Source: Tillandsia leiboldiana | Taxonomy: Eukaryota > Streptophyta > Magnoliopsida > Poales > Bromeliaceae | Length of the DNA stretch: 64,000 bases | Assembly (NCBI GenBank): GCA_029204045.2 | Contig: CM055067.1 | Coordinates: 30,082,838 to 30,146,837 of the forward strand | Reading direction: 5' to 3' | Shown here: piece after piece, positions 1 through 10,643 of the stretch | How positions within the stretch are numbered: position 1 is the first letter of the stretch | Layout of the letters: every line of letters begins with the position of its first letter | Position numbers and translations under genes: made by a program | The notes under the pieces: generated by a model | Told to the model about the DNA's origin: nothing | The model's database searches: none | Seen by the model: the letters and a program-made list of their open reading frames with translations, nothing else

Positions 1-333
1 GAGGAGGAAAAGATGAGGAAAAGAGCCGAAAAATAAAAAGAACCAAAAGGACGAATCAAATGTAGGATTTACATTTAATTTCTAACGACTGACTTTTGAT
101 TTTGTTTGGAGTTTTGTTTTGTAGGATTTACATCACTTTGAGACTCCAAGTCCTAAGTCATAGAGTTTGTTCTAAGACTGGTTCAAATGAAATTTTTATT
201 TATTGGATCTTTCACGCAAAGAAAGTCAATATTTTGGTGATGACATTGATTTTTGATTTTTTTGTTTAAGATGAGTGTCTTGAGCGTTTTATGTATTTTT
301 GGGTTTTGTCACAAAATTGCAAAAGGGGGAGAT
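1..333 (+). mobile_element. 3' internal end of SIRE-like Ty1/copia element (left copy)
   Basis: AT-rich sequence without a usable reading frame, ending in a purine-rich tract just before an LTR start. The same arrangement (a TTTTGTCACAAAA-type motif, then the purine tract, then TGTTA) appears on the minus strand near 45083-45130, which identifies the two as related elements. The coding part lies outside the window. SIRE/Maximus assignment is inference from this similarity and from the extra ORF of the right copy. Confidence 0.65.
321..333 (+). other. Polypurine tract of left copia element
   Basis: AAAAGGGGGAGAT lies immediately upstream of the LTR start TGTTACGG. In LTR retrotransposons this RNA segment resists RNase H and primes plus-strand DNA synthesis. 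The equivalent tract of the right copy is at 45084-45100 on the minus strand. Confidence 0.75.
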
Positions 334-757
334 TGTTACGGCTTTTTGTGTTGGCATATTTCGTGAGTTGAGTCGGAGTCTTGAAGTGATCAAATTGTCA
401 ATCAACAATAGAAGACTCAGAGAAGATTCAACAAGAGCTCAAGTTGACACTCAGTGTTTTGAGTCTTGAATATTGAAGATGAAGAATTGTGGATCAATTA
501 CATCAATCTCAAGAAGAAAGAATTCAAAAGGATCAGGTATGTTTAACTAAATAATTTTGGTGATTCGAATACTTTCCTATAGTGTAGAAACACTTGGATG
601 AATTTTTAATTGCATAAAAATCAAAAACTGGACATGTAATATGTTCAGGATCCGGATCAGGGCATTCCAGTCCGGACCCCGAACATAGTTTAGTTCATGC
701 GGAATTTCAGTCCGGACCTCCCATGTTTCAGTCCGGACCCCGAACATTGATTCTGCA
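334..757 (+). repeat. Truncated 3' LTR of left SIRE-like copia element
   Basis: Starts TGTTACGG after the polypurine tract and matches the reverse complement of the LTR starting at 45083, with an extra block of about 100 bp in this copy. It carries several CAGTCCGGAC-type repeats, as the right copy does. Similarity stops near 757, where giant-LTR sequence (D) begins. No TATA box remains because the downstream part is missing. Confidence 0.7.
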
Positions 758-905
758 GAAGGGCATGGGGTCAAATCACGGTCCCTAACATGCACAAGGG
801 CATGGGGTCAAATCCAAAATCCAGAAAGGAAAATCTTAACACTGTGCCAAAAACACCGCAAAAATGACGGGCGAAGCCTACCTCGATATCGTCGCGCCGT
901 CCAAC
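758..905 (-). repeat. Fragment of giant LTR D, left of element A
   Basis: Read on the minus strand, this piece resembles solo LTR I around 41170-41300 (GTTGGACGGCGCGACG, then a GAGGTAGG donor-like site, then a TTTTTGCGGTG stretch). It continues across the element A insertion into 38786 onward. A 17-base phrase GGGCATGGGGTCAAATC occurs twice (about 761 and 799). The left end is a truncation junction with the copia LTR. Confidence 0.55.
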
Positions 906-2970
906 GCGTGCGTGGAGTACCGGGGCTAAGTATCTATTCGGGTGTGCCAAGGTGAGCATCTGGAGATGCTCGGTTAGTGCGAGTGCCGTTGGAGGCGCAA
1001 ATGGCGCGAAAAACGGACTCGGGACTGCAAAACAGCTGAAACTGGAGGTTTCAATTTTTTTCGGATATTTTAGGAAATTTCCGGACTCCCGAAAAATAAT
1101 ATTGAAATTTTATTGGACATCCGAAAAATACTGTAGTCAGCCGAGGTGAGCTCCGTTGATTTATTTTATTTATTTTGAGTTTTTGGATCATAGATGCGAT
1201 CTGCGATTTTTTTTACAGTTATACCGGACCCTCGGAGTGGGTGCCCGGATTGTTGGGAATTTTTCGCAGGCGCGCGCGCTTTCCCGTGAAGATGGACTGC
1301 ACGGATGAGTTGATGGAGGGCAGGTGAGTTGGTTGCTTGTGTGTGGTCAACCAGCCAACTCACACTCTCTCTCTCCCTCCCTCCTTAATTAATTAGCCAT
1401 TCTTCTTTTCTTCTTCTTTTTTCTCTTCTTCTTCCCCAGCAGGAGCCTCATGACGGAGAGGGAGGTGGCCACCATGGATGTACCTGCGTAGAGCACGAAC
1501 CCCGCCTGTGAAGTCCTCCCCCCTACGCGCCGGAGTAGTGGATTCCGGTGGAGAGCGTGGCCGCGGCGTGGGTCGTCGCGAGAGAGAGCTCGGACTGGAG
1601 CTTGGCGTGCGCGTGAGCCATTAGAGGTTTGCTGCTGTGCATTTCGTTGGCGATTCCCTTTTCTCTTCTTCTTGCTTTTCTTCCTTTTTTCCTTTTGCTG
1701 GGTGGGTGCGAAAGCGCTGCGCAGGCGCGCGGGCACGCAGAGGTGCGCGTGGGCGCTGCGCAGGAGCGCCGCGCGGGCGCGCGGGGGCGCCGCGCGGGCG
1801 CTGCGCAGGTGTGCGCGGGCGCGCAGGGGCGCGCGGCTTGCGTGCAGGGGTGCCGCGCGGGCGCACAGCGAGCGCGCTGGAGCGCCGCGTAGGCGCTGCG
1901 CAGGCACGCAAGGCCGCGCGTGGGCAGTGCGCGCTATGCGCGGCTGACACGGGCAGTGCGCGCGGCCGGCTGGGGTGGCGCGCGCGGGTGCTCCGTGCGG
2001 TTGGCGCGCGAGCACGGGCTGGTGCCGGTGGGCTGTGAGCGCGCACGCCGAGGCTGGTGGTTGCCCGGGTGTCGCGAGTGCTTTTTGTGGGCTGAGTTTA
2101 ACATGGTTTCTTGGTTTTTCTCTCTTTTCTCTCTCCCTTTCTTTGGAGCAGCAGCGACGGATCGCGGGGATCTCAGGAGCCCGGTTCGTTGCCGAGGTGC
2201 TGTGCGGAGCCCGGGTCGAGTGCGCGGCACACGGATTTCACCTGAGCAGTCTGGGCAGTGTGTGTATGTTGTGTGTGCTGTGGGTGTGTGGTGTGTGCTG
2301 TGGGAGCTTGTAGTGTGTATGTGGGTATATGTATTTTTTTTTATGTGTGCTGTTGGTGTTGTGGTGGACTTGGTGTGGGTTGAGGGCACTCGTTTAGTGC
2401 TGTGAGAAATTTTTTTAGAAGGTCCTGTGAGCTTTTGGGTGCTGTGAACTTGTGGCAGAGGTGAAAGCGACCACGCGCCGAAGAAGCAGTATAGTTTCTT
2501 CTGTGAACGAGCCGCACTACACCGACTTCTCGTTTGTCTAAGGAAAGCGTTCTAGGTGGGTTGGAAATTCTTCCAAAATGTATGGAATGCTCTTTAATGC
2601 TTATGTATGCATATTGATCATGTCTAGTATGTTATTTTCACTGTTGGTAAATCTGATAGTTGCCTAGGAAATTACAGAAAATTCATTGGAACTCCAGATT
2701 ATTTTTAGTATACTCCTGGTACTGTATGACACTAGATATCATGTTTAGTTGGCATTATATTTGCACCTGGATCATTTTAAAAATTGAGAGAACTGTTTTA
2801 AGAAAAATTTGTATTTTTAATGGTGGTTTTTAAATTGTGAGGTCGCCAGAGGTATGGCATGGGTTCAGGGTGCATGTATCCTCGTGCCAGGGGGCCGAGT
2901 GGATTTTTAGAGCTTTGTGAGATGAGTTTCTAGTGTCATGAGAGATTGGGCATTTGTTTCACTTTAGGGG

Positions 2971-3185
2971 CGGAAGCTACGGGCGGCTGTGCCTGCAGCC
3001 TGTTCTTGTCTGATTTGGGTTGTAGGTGTCAGTCTTTCGGAATTTCCGGGCCTCTTATGTGAGAGATTGAGGACCGATTCCATCGTCGGGACGGAAGCTA
3101 CGGGCGGCTGTGCCTGCAGCCTGTTCTTGTCTGATTTGGGTTGTAGGTGCCAGTCTTTCAGAATATTCGGCCCTTCAGGAAAGTC
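2971..3185 (+). repeat. 121-bp tandem duplication inside LTR A
   Basis: A phrase beginning CGGAAGCTACGGGCGGCTG occurs at 2971 and again at 3092. The following about 80 bases (CCTGCAGCC, TTCTTGTCTGATTTGGG, TCAGTCTTTC) are repeated with few changes. The 3' LTR also carried both units. Element F later inserted into the second unit there, at 27118-27122. Confidence 0.8.
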
Positions 3186-3833
3186 GATTGGTTTACTCTA
3201 GATCATGGTTTGGGCATTAGCTGATTGAGTCGTGGAGGGTTCTCCGACTTAGCTAGGTTTCTTTGGGCATTGTGAGATTGAGTCGTAGAGGGTTCTCCGA
3301 CTGAGGGATGGTTATTTGGGTATTCGAGTTTTCGATTTGTTTGATCGTGAATTGTAGCCTGCATGTGCTGCTTTTTATGCCAGATGAGACACGCTTGAGC
3401 TCGGTGGGGTCGCTCCCCTCGAGTTACGCTCCGGATGCGATGATGATGATGATGCGCGTAGTTGATACACTAGAGGTCGCTTTGCGTGATACTGAGATAG
3501 TCCATGGGACGCTGTGGTTGATACACTAGGGGGCGCAGGCTTGACTGGACCCGATGTGGCAGTCACTGAGATTTGAGTTATTGTGAGCACTTCGTGAGCG
3601 AGTGGATGCATAGCATGTTCTTAGTAGAGTTTTCCTTTGAGCATGGTACTTGAGGCATATTAGCAGTAGAGAGTGTATGCATGTTCATAGTAGAGTTTTC
3701 CTTTGAGCATGATGTTTGAGACATATTAGCTGTAGTTCTTTTCCAGCTTTCCTATTATCTATCTGCATACCTATCTATTTTGCCTCCAGTAGACTTAGTG
3801 GGCATACCGTGGATATTGGTGACGGTACCCACT

Positions 3834-3859
3834 GGGGACTACCTTCTGCAGTAGTTCTC
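3834..3859 (+). other. Conserved LTR hairpin HP2 (element A copy)
   Basis: GGGGACTAC pairs with GTAGTTCTC across an 8-base loop. All nine positions pair if G-U is allowed. The hairpin directly follows HP1 (GTGGG at 3800-3804, CCCAC at about 3828-3832). The same geometry recurs in the other families with different bases; see the findings. Confidence 0.7.
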
Positions 3860-4189
3860 ACACCCGCTGCGGTGACAGGTTTCCAGAGGTTGCTATTCAG
3901 GCCTGAGTTCATGCGGAGACAGCTGATCAAGGCAAGGGCATGACCGAGTAGTTCCTTACTAGCATTTTGAGAGTCAGAGATAGATGTACCCTGTATTTTT
4001 GAGTTTCCACTTTTGTACTGGACAGTCTGAGAGATTTGTATTGTATTTATTTTTCATAGAGTGAGAGACTTTGTATTGAGGATTTATTTATATCTAGATG
4101 TTCAGTTATGATTACTGTAGCTACTAGTTTTATTTTCGCTCTGATACATATTTTAGCTATAGTTCTAACTTGCAGGGTAGACGCTTCGT

Positions 4190-4252
4190 CTGTGCGGGGG
4201 TTTCCGTACAGATGGCGGATCTGTTGGCGAGCCCGGGTCGCAGTTTCGACCC
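4190..4252 (+). other. Terminal twin hairpins HP3 and HP4 (element A, 5' LTR)
   Basis: HP3: CTGTGCGG (4190-4197) pairs with CCGTACAG (4204-4211) with one G-U pair. HP4: GGGTCG (4235-4240), loop CAGTTT, CGACCC (4247-4252). They occupy the last 75 bases of the LTR, next to the leader and PBS, so in the genomic transcript they would lie in U5. Confidence 0.7.
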
Positions 4253-4272
4253 TGGGGCGTGACAGATTAGGG

Positions 4273-4285
4273 TGGTATCAGAGCC
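4273..4285 (+). other. Primer-binding site of element A (initiator Met tRNA)
   Basis: TGGTATCAGAGCC lies 8 bases after the LTR end. It is the complement of the plant initiator methionine tRNA 3' end and primes minus-strand synthesis. The 276-base leader between PBS and gag holds no feature I recognise beyond conservation with the leaders of C, F and G. Confidence 0.92.
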
Positions 4286-4561
4286 TAGGTATATAGGTCG
4301 TTGAGGACGTAGTGACCCTAGGCTATTGGTTGGACAGTAGGATGACTATCGTGAGAGACGTGACTTTAGCGAGAGTCCTGATTGAGTTTGTACCTCCCCC
4401 AGGGGATTGGGGTGAGTGATCTTACATGTTTATTCTCTAAAGTGGTTATGTTGGCTGTAGACAACATAATGCTTTAGAATGGGTAATGTGTCCTAGACTT
4501 TCGCTTGATCGGGTCGAGAGATTTCGTGGTCCTGATGCTTGGTTTGTTGTAGTTGTCTTCA

Positions 4562-5749
4562 ATGCCTCCGAGACGCCGTGCAGCGACGAGGGTGCGTTCG
4601 ACCTCGGATGAGGAGCCCGAGCAGTGGGAGGCTGAATGGACAGAGCAGAGTGAGGTCCGTGAGTTGCGGGCCCAGGTAGCCCAGATGTCAGAGGCGTTAC
4701 GACGCCAGGAGGAGACAGCTAGATGCCAGGAAGAGAACATGGAGCGCATGATGCGCATGCTTGAGCAGAGAGCATCTCATGTGGTATCGCCAGTAGTACC
4801 TCCGGCCACGACATCGTCGACTTCGACCCAGATCGCACCGTTGACAGTGCAGGAGCAGCGAGAGCTTACTGATCAGATGTTGTACATCAGCCAGTTCCAT
4901 CCCCCACAGTTTTCAAGGCAGAGTTTGGAGCCTTGGGAGGATGAGAACTGGATTGCTGCTATGGAGAAGCTGTTTGAGAATTTGTTCATCCAGGAGAAGC
5001 ATCAGGTGCACTTGGCTACGCACTTTTTGGAGAAGGACGTCGAGATTTGGTGGCGTCGAGTTCGTCCTGTTGGACCACTGGGAGCGCAGTTGATGATCTG
5101 GAGCGAGTTTCGTGCTTTGCTGCTCAGGGCCTTCTTTCCCGACAGTGTAAAGCAGAAACTGGAAGAGGATCTGAGACGCCTGCAGCAGGGGAGTCGACCT
5201 CTTCAGGAGTATGTTCGCGAGTTTCTGCGATTGTTGAGCAGTGTACCCCATGTTGTCGAGGATAAGGCCCAGAAGGTTGATCTGTTTGAGAGGGGACTGC
5301 ATCGGGATATCTATCACTTTGTGCATTCTCGGCGAGCGTCGACTTTAGATGCAGCGATTGAGCATGCTCGGTGGGTTGATCGAGGATCGGCGATCATGTC
5401 TGAGAGGGATGGAGCGCGAGGGACCAGCTCCGGAGAGAGACGTCCAGTGTCGGCTGATTTTGGACAGTCGAGTGGATCGAGACCCCCGAGGTCGCCACGA
5501 TTCCAGTCTCAGGGTCATGGGTCTCAGAGGAGACAGAGACCAGGAGGTTCTCGACAGTCGAGGCACCAGCAACAGTGTCAGGACGAGTGTGTCATTTGCG
5601 GTGGGCCGCATTCACCGCCGCAGTGTGACCTCAGGCAGGGGCGATGCTTTTTATGTGGACAGTCAGGGCATTTTCAGGTAGCATGCCCCCCGAGGAGTGC
5701 TTATGATGTTACCGCTTGCGACGGCACCCCCACTACCTCATCAGGATGA
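4562..5749 (+). CDS. gag: Gag polyprotein of element A, intact
   Basis: Encodes a 395-residue capsid-nucleocapsid protein that would assemble cytoplasmic virus-like particles around element RNA. The ATG starts MPPRRRAA, matching the start of gag in element G. Residues about 25-75 are Glu/Gln/Arg-rich and probably coiled coil. Residues about 110-285 match the plant retrotransposon gag domain (WEDENWIAAMEKLF, EIWWRRVRP, FPDSVKQKLEEDL, FERGLHRDIY). The basic C-terminus has an atypical knuckle C343-C346-H350-C355 and a canonical CCHC knuckle C362-C365-H370-C375. A TGA at 5747 ends the frame soon after the knuckle, whereas G reads on into protease. The frame is undamaged although the downstream pol is ruined, so this is a gag-only element. 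Family match is sure; current expression is unknown. Confidence 0.9.
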   Translation: MPPRRRAATRVRSTSDEEPEQWEAEWTEQSEVRELRAQVAQMSEALRRQEETARCQEENMERMMRMLEQRASHVVSPVVPPATTSSTSTQIAPLTVQEQRELTDQMLYISQFHPPQFSRQSLEPWEDENWIAAMEKLFENLFIQEKHQVHLATHFLEKDVEIWWRRVRPVGPLGAQLMIWSEFRALLLRAFFPDSVKQKLEEDLRRLQQGSRPLQEYVREFLRLLSSVPHVVEDKAQKVDLFERGLHRDIYHFVHSRRASTLDAAIEHARWVDRGSAIMSERDGARGTSSGERRPVSADFGQSSGSRPPRSPRFQSQGHGSQRRQRPGGSRQSRHQQQCQDECVICGGPHSPPQCDLRQGRCFLCGQSGHFQVACPPRSAYDVTACDGTPTTSSG

Positions 5750-5859
5750 AGGAGCTTCTCCGATTTACCGCCAGGCAGATGGCAGCTAGGGCACTCGACG
5801 TCGGGACAGACAGAGCGCCGACCCCTAGCATCGAGCAGATGAGATTGTACAGCCGGTTA

Positions 5860-6560
5860 GAGGGCGCCAGGATAGCGGATCGCGTCTTACCAGGTGTGGT
5901 TTTCTTTATAGTCATCGGAGTTAGAGCATGTTTGATGCCGACACCGCTTGTGCATGTTACAGTAGAGCATTGGCAGCTTCGCATGGGCCAGAGATAGGAC
6001 TGTTAGCTTGTGCACGTGAGGTTTGGATTCCAGATCACGTGTTGCACATAGATGAGTGTGGTCGGTCCTGCCCAGTGCAGTTAGGACCCTGGATTTGGTC
6101 CATTGATTAGTTGGTCCTACATTAGCTCCGAGCGTTGGATGTGGCGTTGGATAGGGATTGGTCATCCTAGCGTTATGTTACCATGGATTGTGGAGAGAGG
6201 ATGATGACCCTCCGTGGATTTGGTCAGGAGTATGTTTACAGAGGATGCCAGAGCACATACAGGTTTGGGTTGTATTCCGCCAGTTGCTATTTGTGAGGCA
6301 GGTATCTCTATGGAATCATTCAGCCAAGGAATTGTGTGTTCCAGCTGTACTTGGATGGGTTGGTAGCGGTACTCTTCATGGATATTTGGATTTATTCCCG
6401 AAGTGACATTGAGCATGAGGAGCACTTGAGGATAGTGCTGCAACTTCTGAAGGAAAAGAAGTTGTATGCCAAGTTGAGAAAGTGCGCATCTTGGACTTCG
6501 GAAGGTTTTGTGGTTAGGCCTTGTGATTTCAGCTGCAGGAGTGACAGTGGACCCAACGAA
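5860..6560 (+). pseudogene. pol: Protease and reverse transcriptase remnants of element A
   Basis: About 5930-6110 reads as a decayed aspartic protease: MFDADTACACYSRALAASHG, then IPDHVLHIDECGRSCPVQLG, parallel to the intact copy in G. The catalytic triad is lost (FDADTA where FDTGA is expected). About 6320-6530 gives the RT thumb-proximal segment (FQLYLDGLVAVLFMDIWIYS, then EEHLRIVLQLLKEKKLYAKL). The stretch between them is far too short for the missing RT fingers and palm, so a large internal deletion is implied. Several stops and frameshifts rule out function. Confidence 0.85.
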
Positions 6561-7543
6561 GAGTGATGCCGTTTGGGATTAGCCTAAGCCTACGATAGTG
6601 ACAAAGGTCCGAAGCTTTTGGACTAAGCAGTGCCAGAGTAGCTTCGACAAGTTAAAGCCGAGGATAATGTCAGCATCAATGTGGATGATTGCCTGTGATA
6701 GAGAGGGATTGATTTATCTATCGACCCCGTGAATCTGAAGTACTTGGAGACTTAGAAGGAGTTTAATTGAGGCAATGCCGGTGGATAGAGCTATTGAAGA
6801 GGTATGATTTGAGCTATAGTATTATCCCAGCGTGGATATTATGGTCATGGACGCCTTGACTAGGCGAGCAGTGCAACCTTGGAATGAGGTAACCGTTCAG
6901 TGGTTGCCACTTTTTGAAACTGTGGAGATAGGGTGTTAGTCGCAACAGGAACAACTCCAATGCCTTTCTCCCCTTTTTTCTGTTTATGCCGAGGCTTGAC
7001 GAACTGATCGACGATTTCGAAAGGCTGCTCCAGAAATGGAGAAGGTGCCGGAGCCTATTCTTGTTTGATTGGGGTGAAGGCACTAGCCATTCGAGGTTTT
7101 CGAACTTTTCGTCGTTTCTGGCTGGTTTTCAAAATTGAGAGTTGGGGGTTGGGGAATGTTCCTGATGTTGGGTTCCTTTCCCTGTTGATGGATGCGAGAG
7201 TGTATTTGATGAGTTTTGAGCAGTGGGTTGCTGTAGGGGCAGCGGAAGAGTTATTATTTGTCCTGAGGAATGTATGGATTTGATCCCTCGCATGTTTTGG
7301 AGTTCACTTCCTTGGAGTTGGACGAGGATTTAAGTTATCAGGAGCAGCCGATGTAAATTCTTGCTCGTGAAGCAAAGAATTATGCAGTCGGGTCATACCT
7401 TTGGTGAAGGTCCCATGGAGCTATTTGATGAGAGTGAGGCCACTTGGGAGCCTAAGGATGAGTTGAGGATCTCCTATCCCCATTTGTTTGAGACGCCCTC
7501 TTGAGGTATGATTCTTTCCTTGTTTCGCGGACGAAACCCTTTT
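6561..7543 (+). pseudogene. pol: Degenerate RNase H/integrase/C-terminal remnants of element A
   Basis: Only short patches are recognisable: an RT connection segment near 6620, a YYPG...MDALTRRAV patch near 6825-6880 that corresponds to the YHPGKANVVADALSR region, and a TWEP..ELRISYPHLFE patch at about 7440-7495 typical of the gypsy integrase C-terminus/chromodomain region. Stops occur in every frame and most of the integrase is deleted. Confidence 0.7.
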
Positions 7544-7556
7544 AAGGAGGGGAGGA
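7544..7556 (+). other. Polypurine tract of element A
   Basis: AAGGAGGGGAGGA immediately precedes the 3' LTR start. The upstream context CGGACGAAACCCTTTTAAGG is shared with C and, more loosely, with B and F, which helps place all the 3' LTR starts. Confidence 0.9.
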
Positions 7557-8743
7557 TGTGGGGTACCGGGGCTAAGTATCTGTTCGGGTGTGCCAAGGTG
7601 AGCATCTGGAGATGCTCGGTTAGTGCGAGTGCCGCTGGAGGCGCAAATGGCGCGAAAAACGGACTCGGGACTGCAAAACAGCTGAAACTGGAGGTTTCAA
7701 AATTTTTCGGGTATTTTAGGAAATTTTCGAACTCCCAAAAAATAATATTGGAATTTTATTGGACAACCGAAAAATACTGTAGTCAGCCGAGGTGAGCTCC
7801 GTTGATTTATTTTATTTATTTTGAGTTTTTGGATCGCAGGTGCGATCTGCGATTTTTTTTACAGTTGCACCGGACCCTCGGAGTGGGTGCCCGGACTGTT
7901 GGGAATTTTTCGCAGGCGCGCGCTTTCCCGTGAAGATGGGATGCACGGATGAGGGGATGGAGGGCAGGTGAGTTGGTTGGTTGTGTGTGGTCAACCAGTC
8001 AACTCACACTCTCTCTCTCCCTCCCTCCTTAATTAATTAGCCATTCTCCTTCTTTTCTTCTTCTTTTTTTCTCTTCTTCTTCCCCAGCAGGAGCCTCATG
8101 AAGGAGAGGGAGATGGCCACCATGGATGTACCTACGTAGAGCTCGAGCCCCGCCGGTGAAGTCCTCCCCCCTTCGCGCCGGAGTAGTGGATTCCGGTGGA
8201 GAGCGTGGCCGCGGCGTGGGTCGTCGCCAGAGAGAGCTCGGACTGGAGCTTGGCGTGCGCGTGAGCCATTAGAGGTTTGCTACTGTGCATTTCGTTGGCG
8301 ATTCCCTTTTCTCTTTTTCTTGCTTTTCTTCCTTTTTCCCTTTTGCTGGGTGGGCGCGAAAGCGCTGCGCAGGCGCGCGAGCACGCAGAGGTGCGCGCGG
8401 GCGCTGCGCAGGAGCACCACGCGGGCGCGCATGGGCGCCGCGCGGGCGCTCTGCAGGCGCGCGGGGGTGCCGCTCGAGCGGTGCGCTGGAGCGCGCGGGC
8501 CTGCAGCGAGCGCGCAGGGGCGCGCGGCTTGCGCGCAGGGGTGCCACGCGGGCGCACAGCGAGCGCGCAAGAGCGCCGCGCAGGCGCTGATCTGGCCCGC
8601 AAGGCCGCGCGTGGGCACTGCGCGCTATGCGCGGCTGACACGGGCAGTGCGCGCGGCCGGCTGGGGCGGCGCGCGCGGCTGCTGCGTGCGGTTGGCGCGC
8701 GAGCACGGGCAGGTGCCGGTGGGCTGTGAGCGCGCACGCCGAG
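7557..8743 (+). repeat. 3' LTR of element A, segment 1
   Basis: Starts TGTGGGGTACCGGGGCTAAG after the PPT and aligns to 911-2052 of the 5' LTR, with extra CpG-rich repeats at about 8450-8600. It stops at the position equivalent to 2052, where inverted LTR fragment E begins. The equivalent of 2053-2746 is missing from the window, so a deletion accompanied the nested insertions. Confidence 0.9.
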
Positions 8744-9446
8744 TGTAACGCCCCGGGGTCGAAACTGGGACCCGGGCTCGCCAACAGATCCGCCGCCTAT
8801 ACAAAACCTGATGAATAGGCGAGGTGTCCAACCTGCAAGAAAAGGTGCTACAGCTAACAGATATCAGAGCTATAAATAAAAATCTGCTGTAAAACTAAAA
8901 TCAACCACTGTACAACTGGAAATAATACAACAATATCCATCTCCCATAAAAGATAATCATACAAGTCCTCAGATACAATAATCCAAAACTCAACTGGGAG
9001 ATATCTCCAATAAAGCATCAGTGTACAGGCTCTCAATACATAACATATCCTCACTACATCAGTCTCTTAAAAGAGGAAAAATAAAATAAATAATCTACTG
9101 TAGATCTCCTCTGAAGGGGTACCGCTAATCTCCAACGATGGGTAGGGATCTAGCTCGCGACTCCCTCGCCTCGATCAACAACCGTAGAATCAGCAACACC
9201 CGCTAAGACTCTGCAAAACAAAGGAGAGAAAAGAAAGGGAGGGTGAAAACCCCCAATGGGTGTGAGAACTACACCAAAAAGGAAGTTCTCAGTAGGTACC
9301 GCCACCAGGCCCGACGATCTGCCCACTAAGTCCACTAGAGGCATAAGATAACCAATGCAGTAAAAACTGAACAAGAAAGATGGAGACACTCAACAGCTAC
9401 CATGCCTCTATCTAAATGCTCAAAAGGGGAGAATCAAAGAATGGTA
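8744..9446 (-). repeat. Inverted LTR 3' fragment E
   Basis: Starts TGTAACGCCCCGGGGTCGAA, the reverse complement of a giant-LTR 3' end. On the minus strand it carries the shared LTR 3' domain: GACTTAGTGGGCAG, the HP2 hairpin (GAGAACTTC and GTAGTTCTC), a CTTGCAG acceptor-like site, HP3 as CGCCTAT/ATAGGCG and HP4 as GGGTC/GACCC. The rest of this element is gone; at 9447 it abuts the truncated 5' LTR of B. Confidence 0.8.
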
Positions 9447-10624
9447 AACTTCGGGTGTTCCGACCAATCGCCGTTCAGGTGGGTGCTCTCCTCTGTCACT
9501 TCGGGAATGTGTGAAAGAAATTACGCCTTAACATGAATAAAGCAACATATAATTTATAATCGCATCTAACCCCTGTTTTACATAAGCATGTTTACTATTC
9601 ATATCTCTGGCGACTGTGGATCGCTCTGGGTACGACACACCCACTTACACATGTATGAGCCCAAGGTTTGCTTGCACGCATACCGCCGGTTTGGCCACCG
9701 CACTGGCGTATTTTTCCGGAAAGATGGCACGTTGGCCCGTGCGCCCCAGTGGTGTTGGGGACCTCTCACGGCTGCTCACGTACCGCACGAGCGTCGTGGA
9801 GGGGTATAGGCAAATCACGAGAGGCAGGTGCACATAATTGATTATTACAGGAACAAAGGCATATGTTTGATTATTACAGGAGAAGATGTACGTGTCTGGT
9901 TCGTTACAGGGTACCGTGGCTCTCTTGGGAGGGGGTAAACATGGACATGCTGGTGGCTCGGTTTGCACTATTTTCAGTTTCCCTATCATCGTATTTATAT
10001 ATATATTGTTTACCCTGGTTTGTGTGCACCCTGGTTGTGTCACTGACTCCCCACTCTGTGACAGGTTGGTCGGGCGCGGGCACTGGACGGATGTGAGGAC
10101 GGTTCACGAGGATGTGTCGTTTATTTAGCTTTACAATGAGTGACATCTGTGAGGTTTCAATTGTGTTATCTTCGTAGTTCTGTTTTGTGTTAGTGGTTGT
10201 GGCTGTTGATGTTCAAACTACTGTAGTGACTCTGTGTGCTTGCATACTTTGTAGTTGCCGACCTATTTTCAAACTAGGAAAAACGTTTGCGAAAACGGCT
10301 TTTAAAACAACGAGTGTCGTGTGGACACCGATTTGGAAACCCATGGATTTATCCTTTCTAAATAACGACGGCCGTGTTAAGTAGTTATAGTACTCTCTCT
10401 TGCTTTTGTGAACGATGATTGTGGTTAAAGTGTGAACGAGATTACATGCGGGTTGGTATGCCTGTCTAAGTTGAGACTGCCGTGCATGTGCAAAGGAGAC
10501 CCCACTCTCGGGGTCGAGGAATTTGCACATGTGGCAGGTCTGGCGCGCACTGGGGGACACTGTAAAAGAAATTTTTTTATATTTCACATTTTCCGCTCTA
10601 CCGAAAAACCCCCGGGGCGTTACA
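9447..10624 (+). repeat. Truncated 5' LTR of element B
   Basis: Matches 25581-26758 of the 3' LTR and ends CCCGGGGCGTTACA before the PBS. The missing upstream 1.47 kb includes the promoter, so this copy could not be transcribed from its own 5' LTR. The small frames within it also occur in the 3' LTR and are not genes. Confidence 0.9.
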
Positions 10625-10631
10625 GATTAAA

Positions 10632-10643
10632 TGGTATCAGAGC
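10632..10643 (+). other. Primer-binding site of element B (initiator Met tRNA)
   Basis: TGGTATCAGAGC, 7 bases after the LTR end, complementary to initiator Met tRNA. Confidence 0.9.

Larger units (their letters stand above)
911..4264 (+). repeat. 5' LTR of element A
   Basis: The start is placed by alignment to the 3' LTR at 7557 (TGTGGGGTACC); here the first base is C. It ends in GGGGCGTGACA, directly before the leader and PBS. Contents in order: an AT-rich 5' part, CT-rich tract about 1360-1440, extremely CpG-rich low-complexity block 1700-2060, a 121-bp tandem duplication (2971 and 3092), conserved hairpin HP2 at 3834-3859, a pyrimidine-CAG splice-acceptor-like site near 4174, and terminal hairpins 4190-4252. 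The Ala/Arg-rich frames in the CpG block are composition artefacts. Confidence 0.93.

Noticed and set aside
1389..2405. Long overlapping Ala/Arg/Pro-rich frames on both strands
   Set aside because: They lie in the CpG-rich LTR block, occur in several frames at once, are repeated in the other LTR with changed lengths, and show no domain. Base composition explains them.
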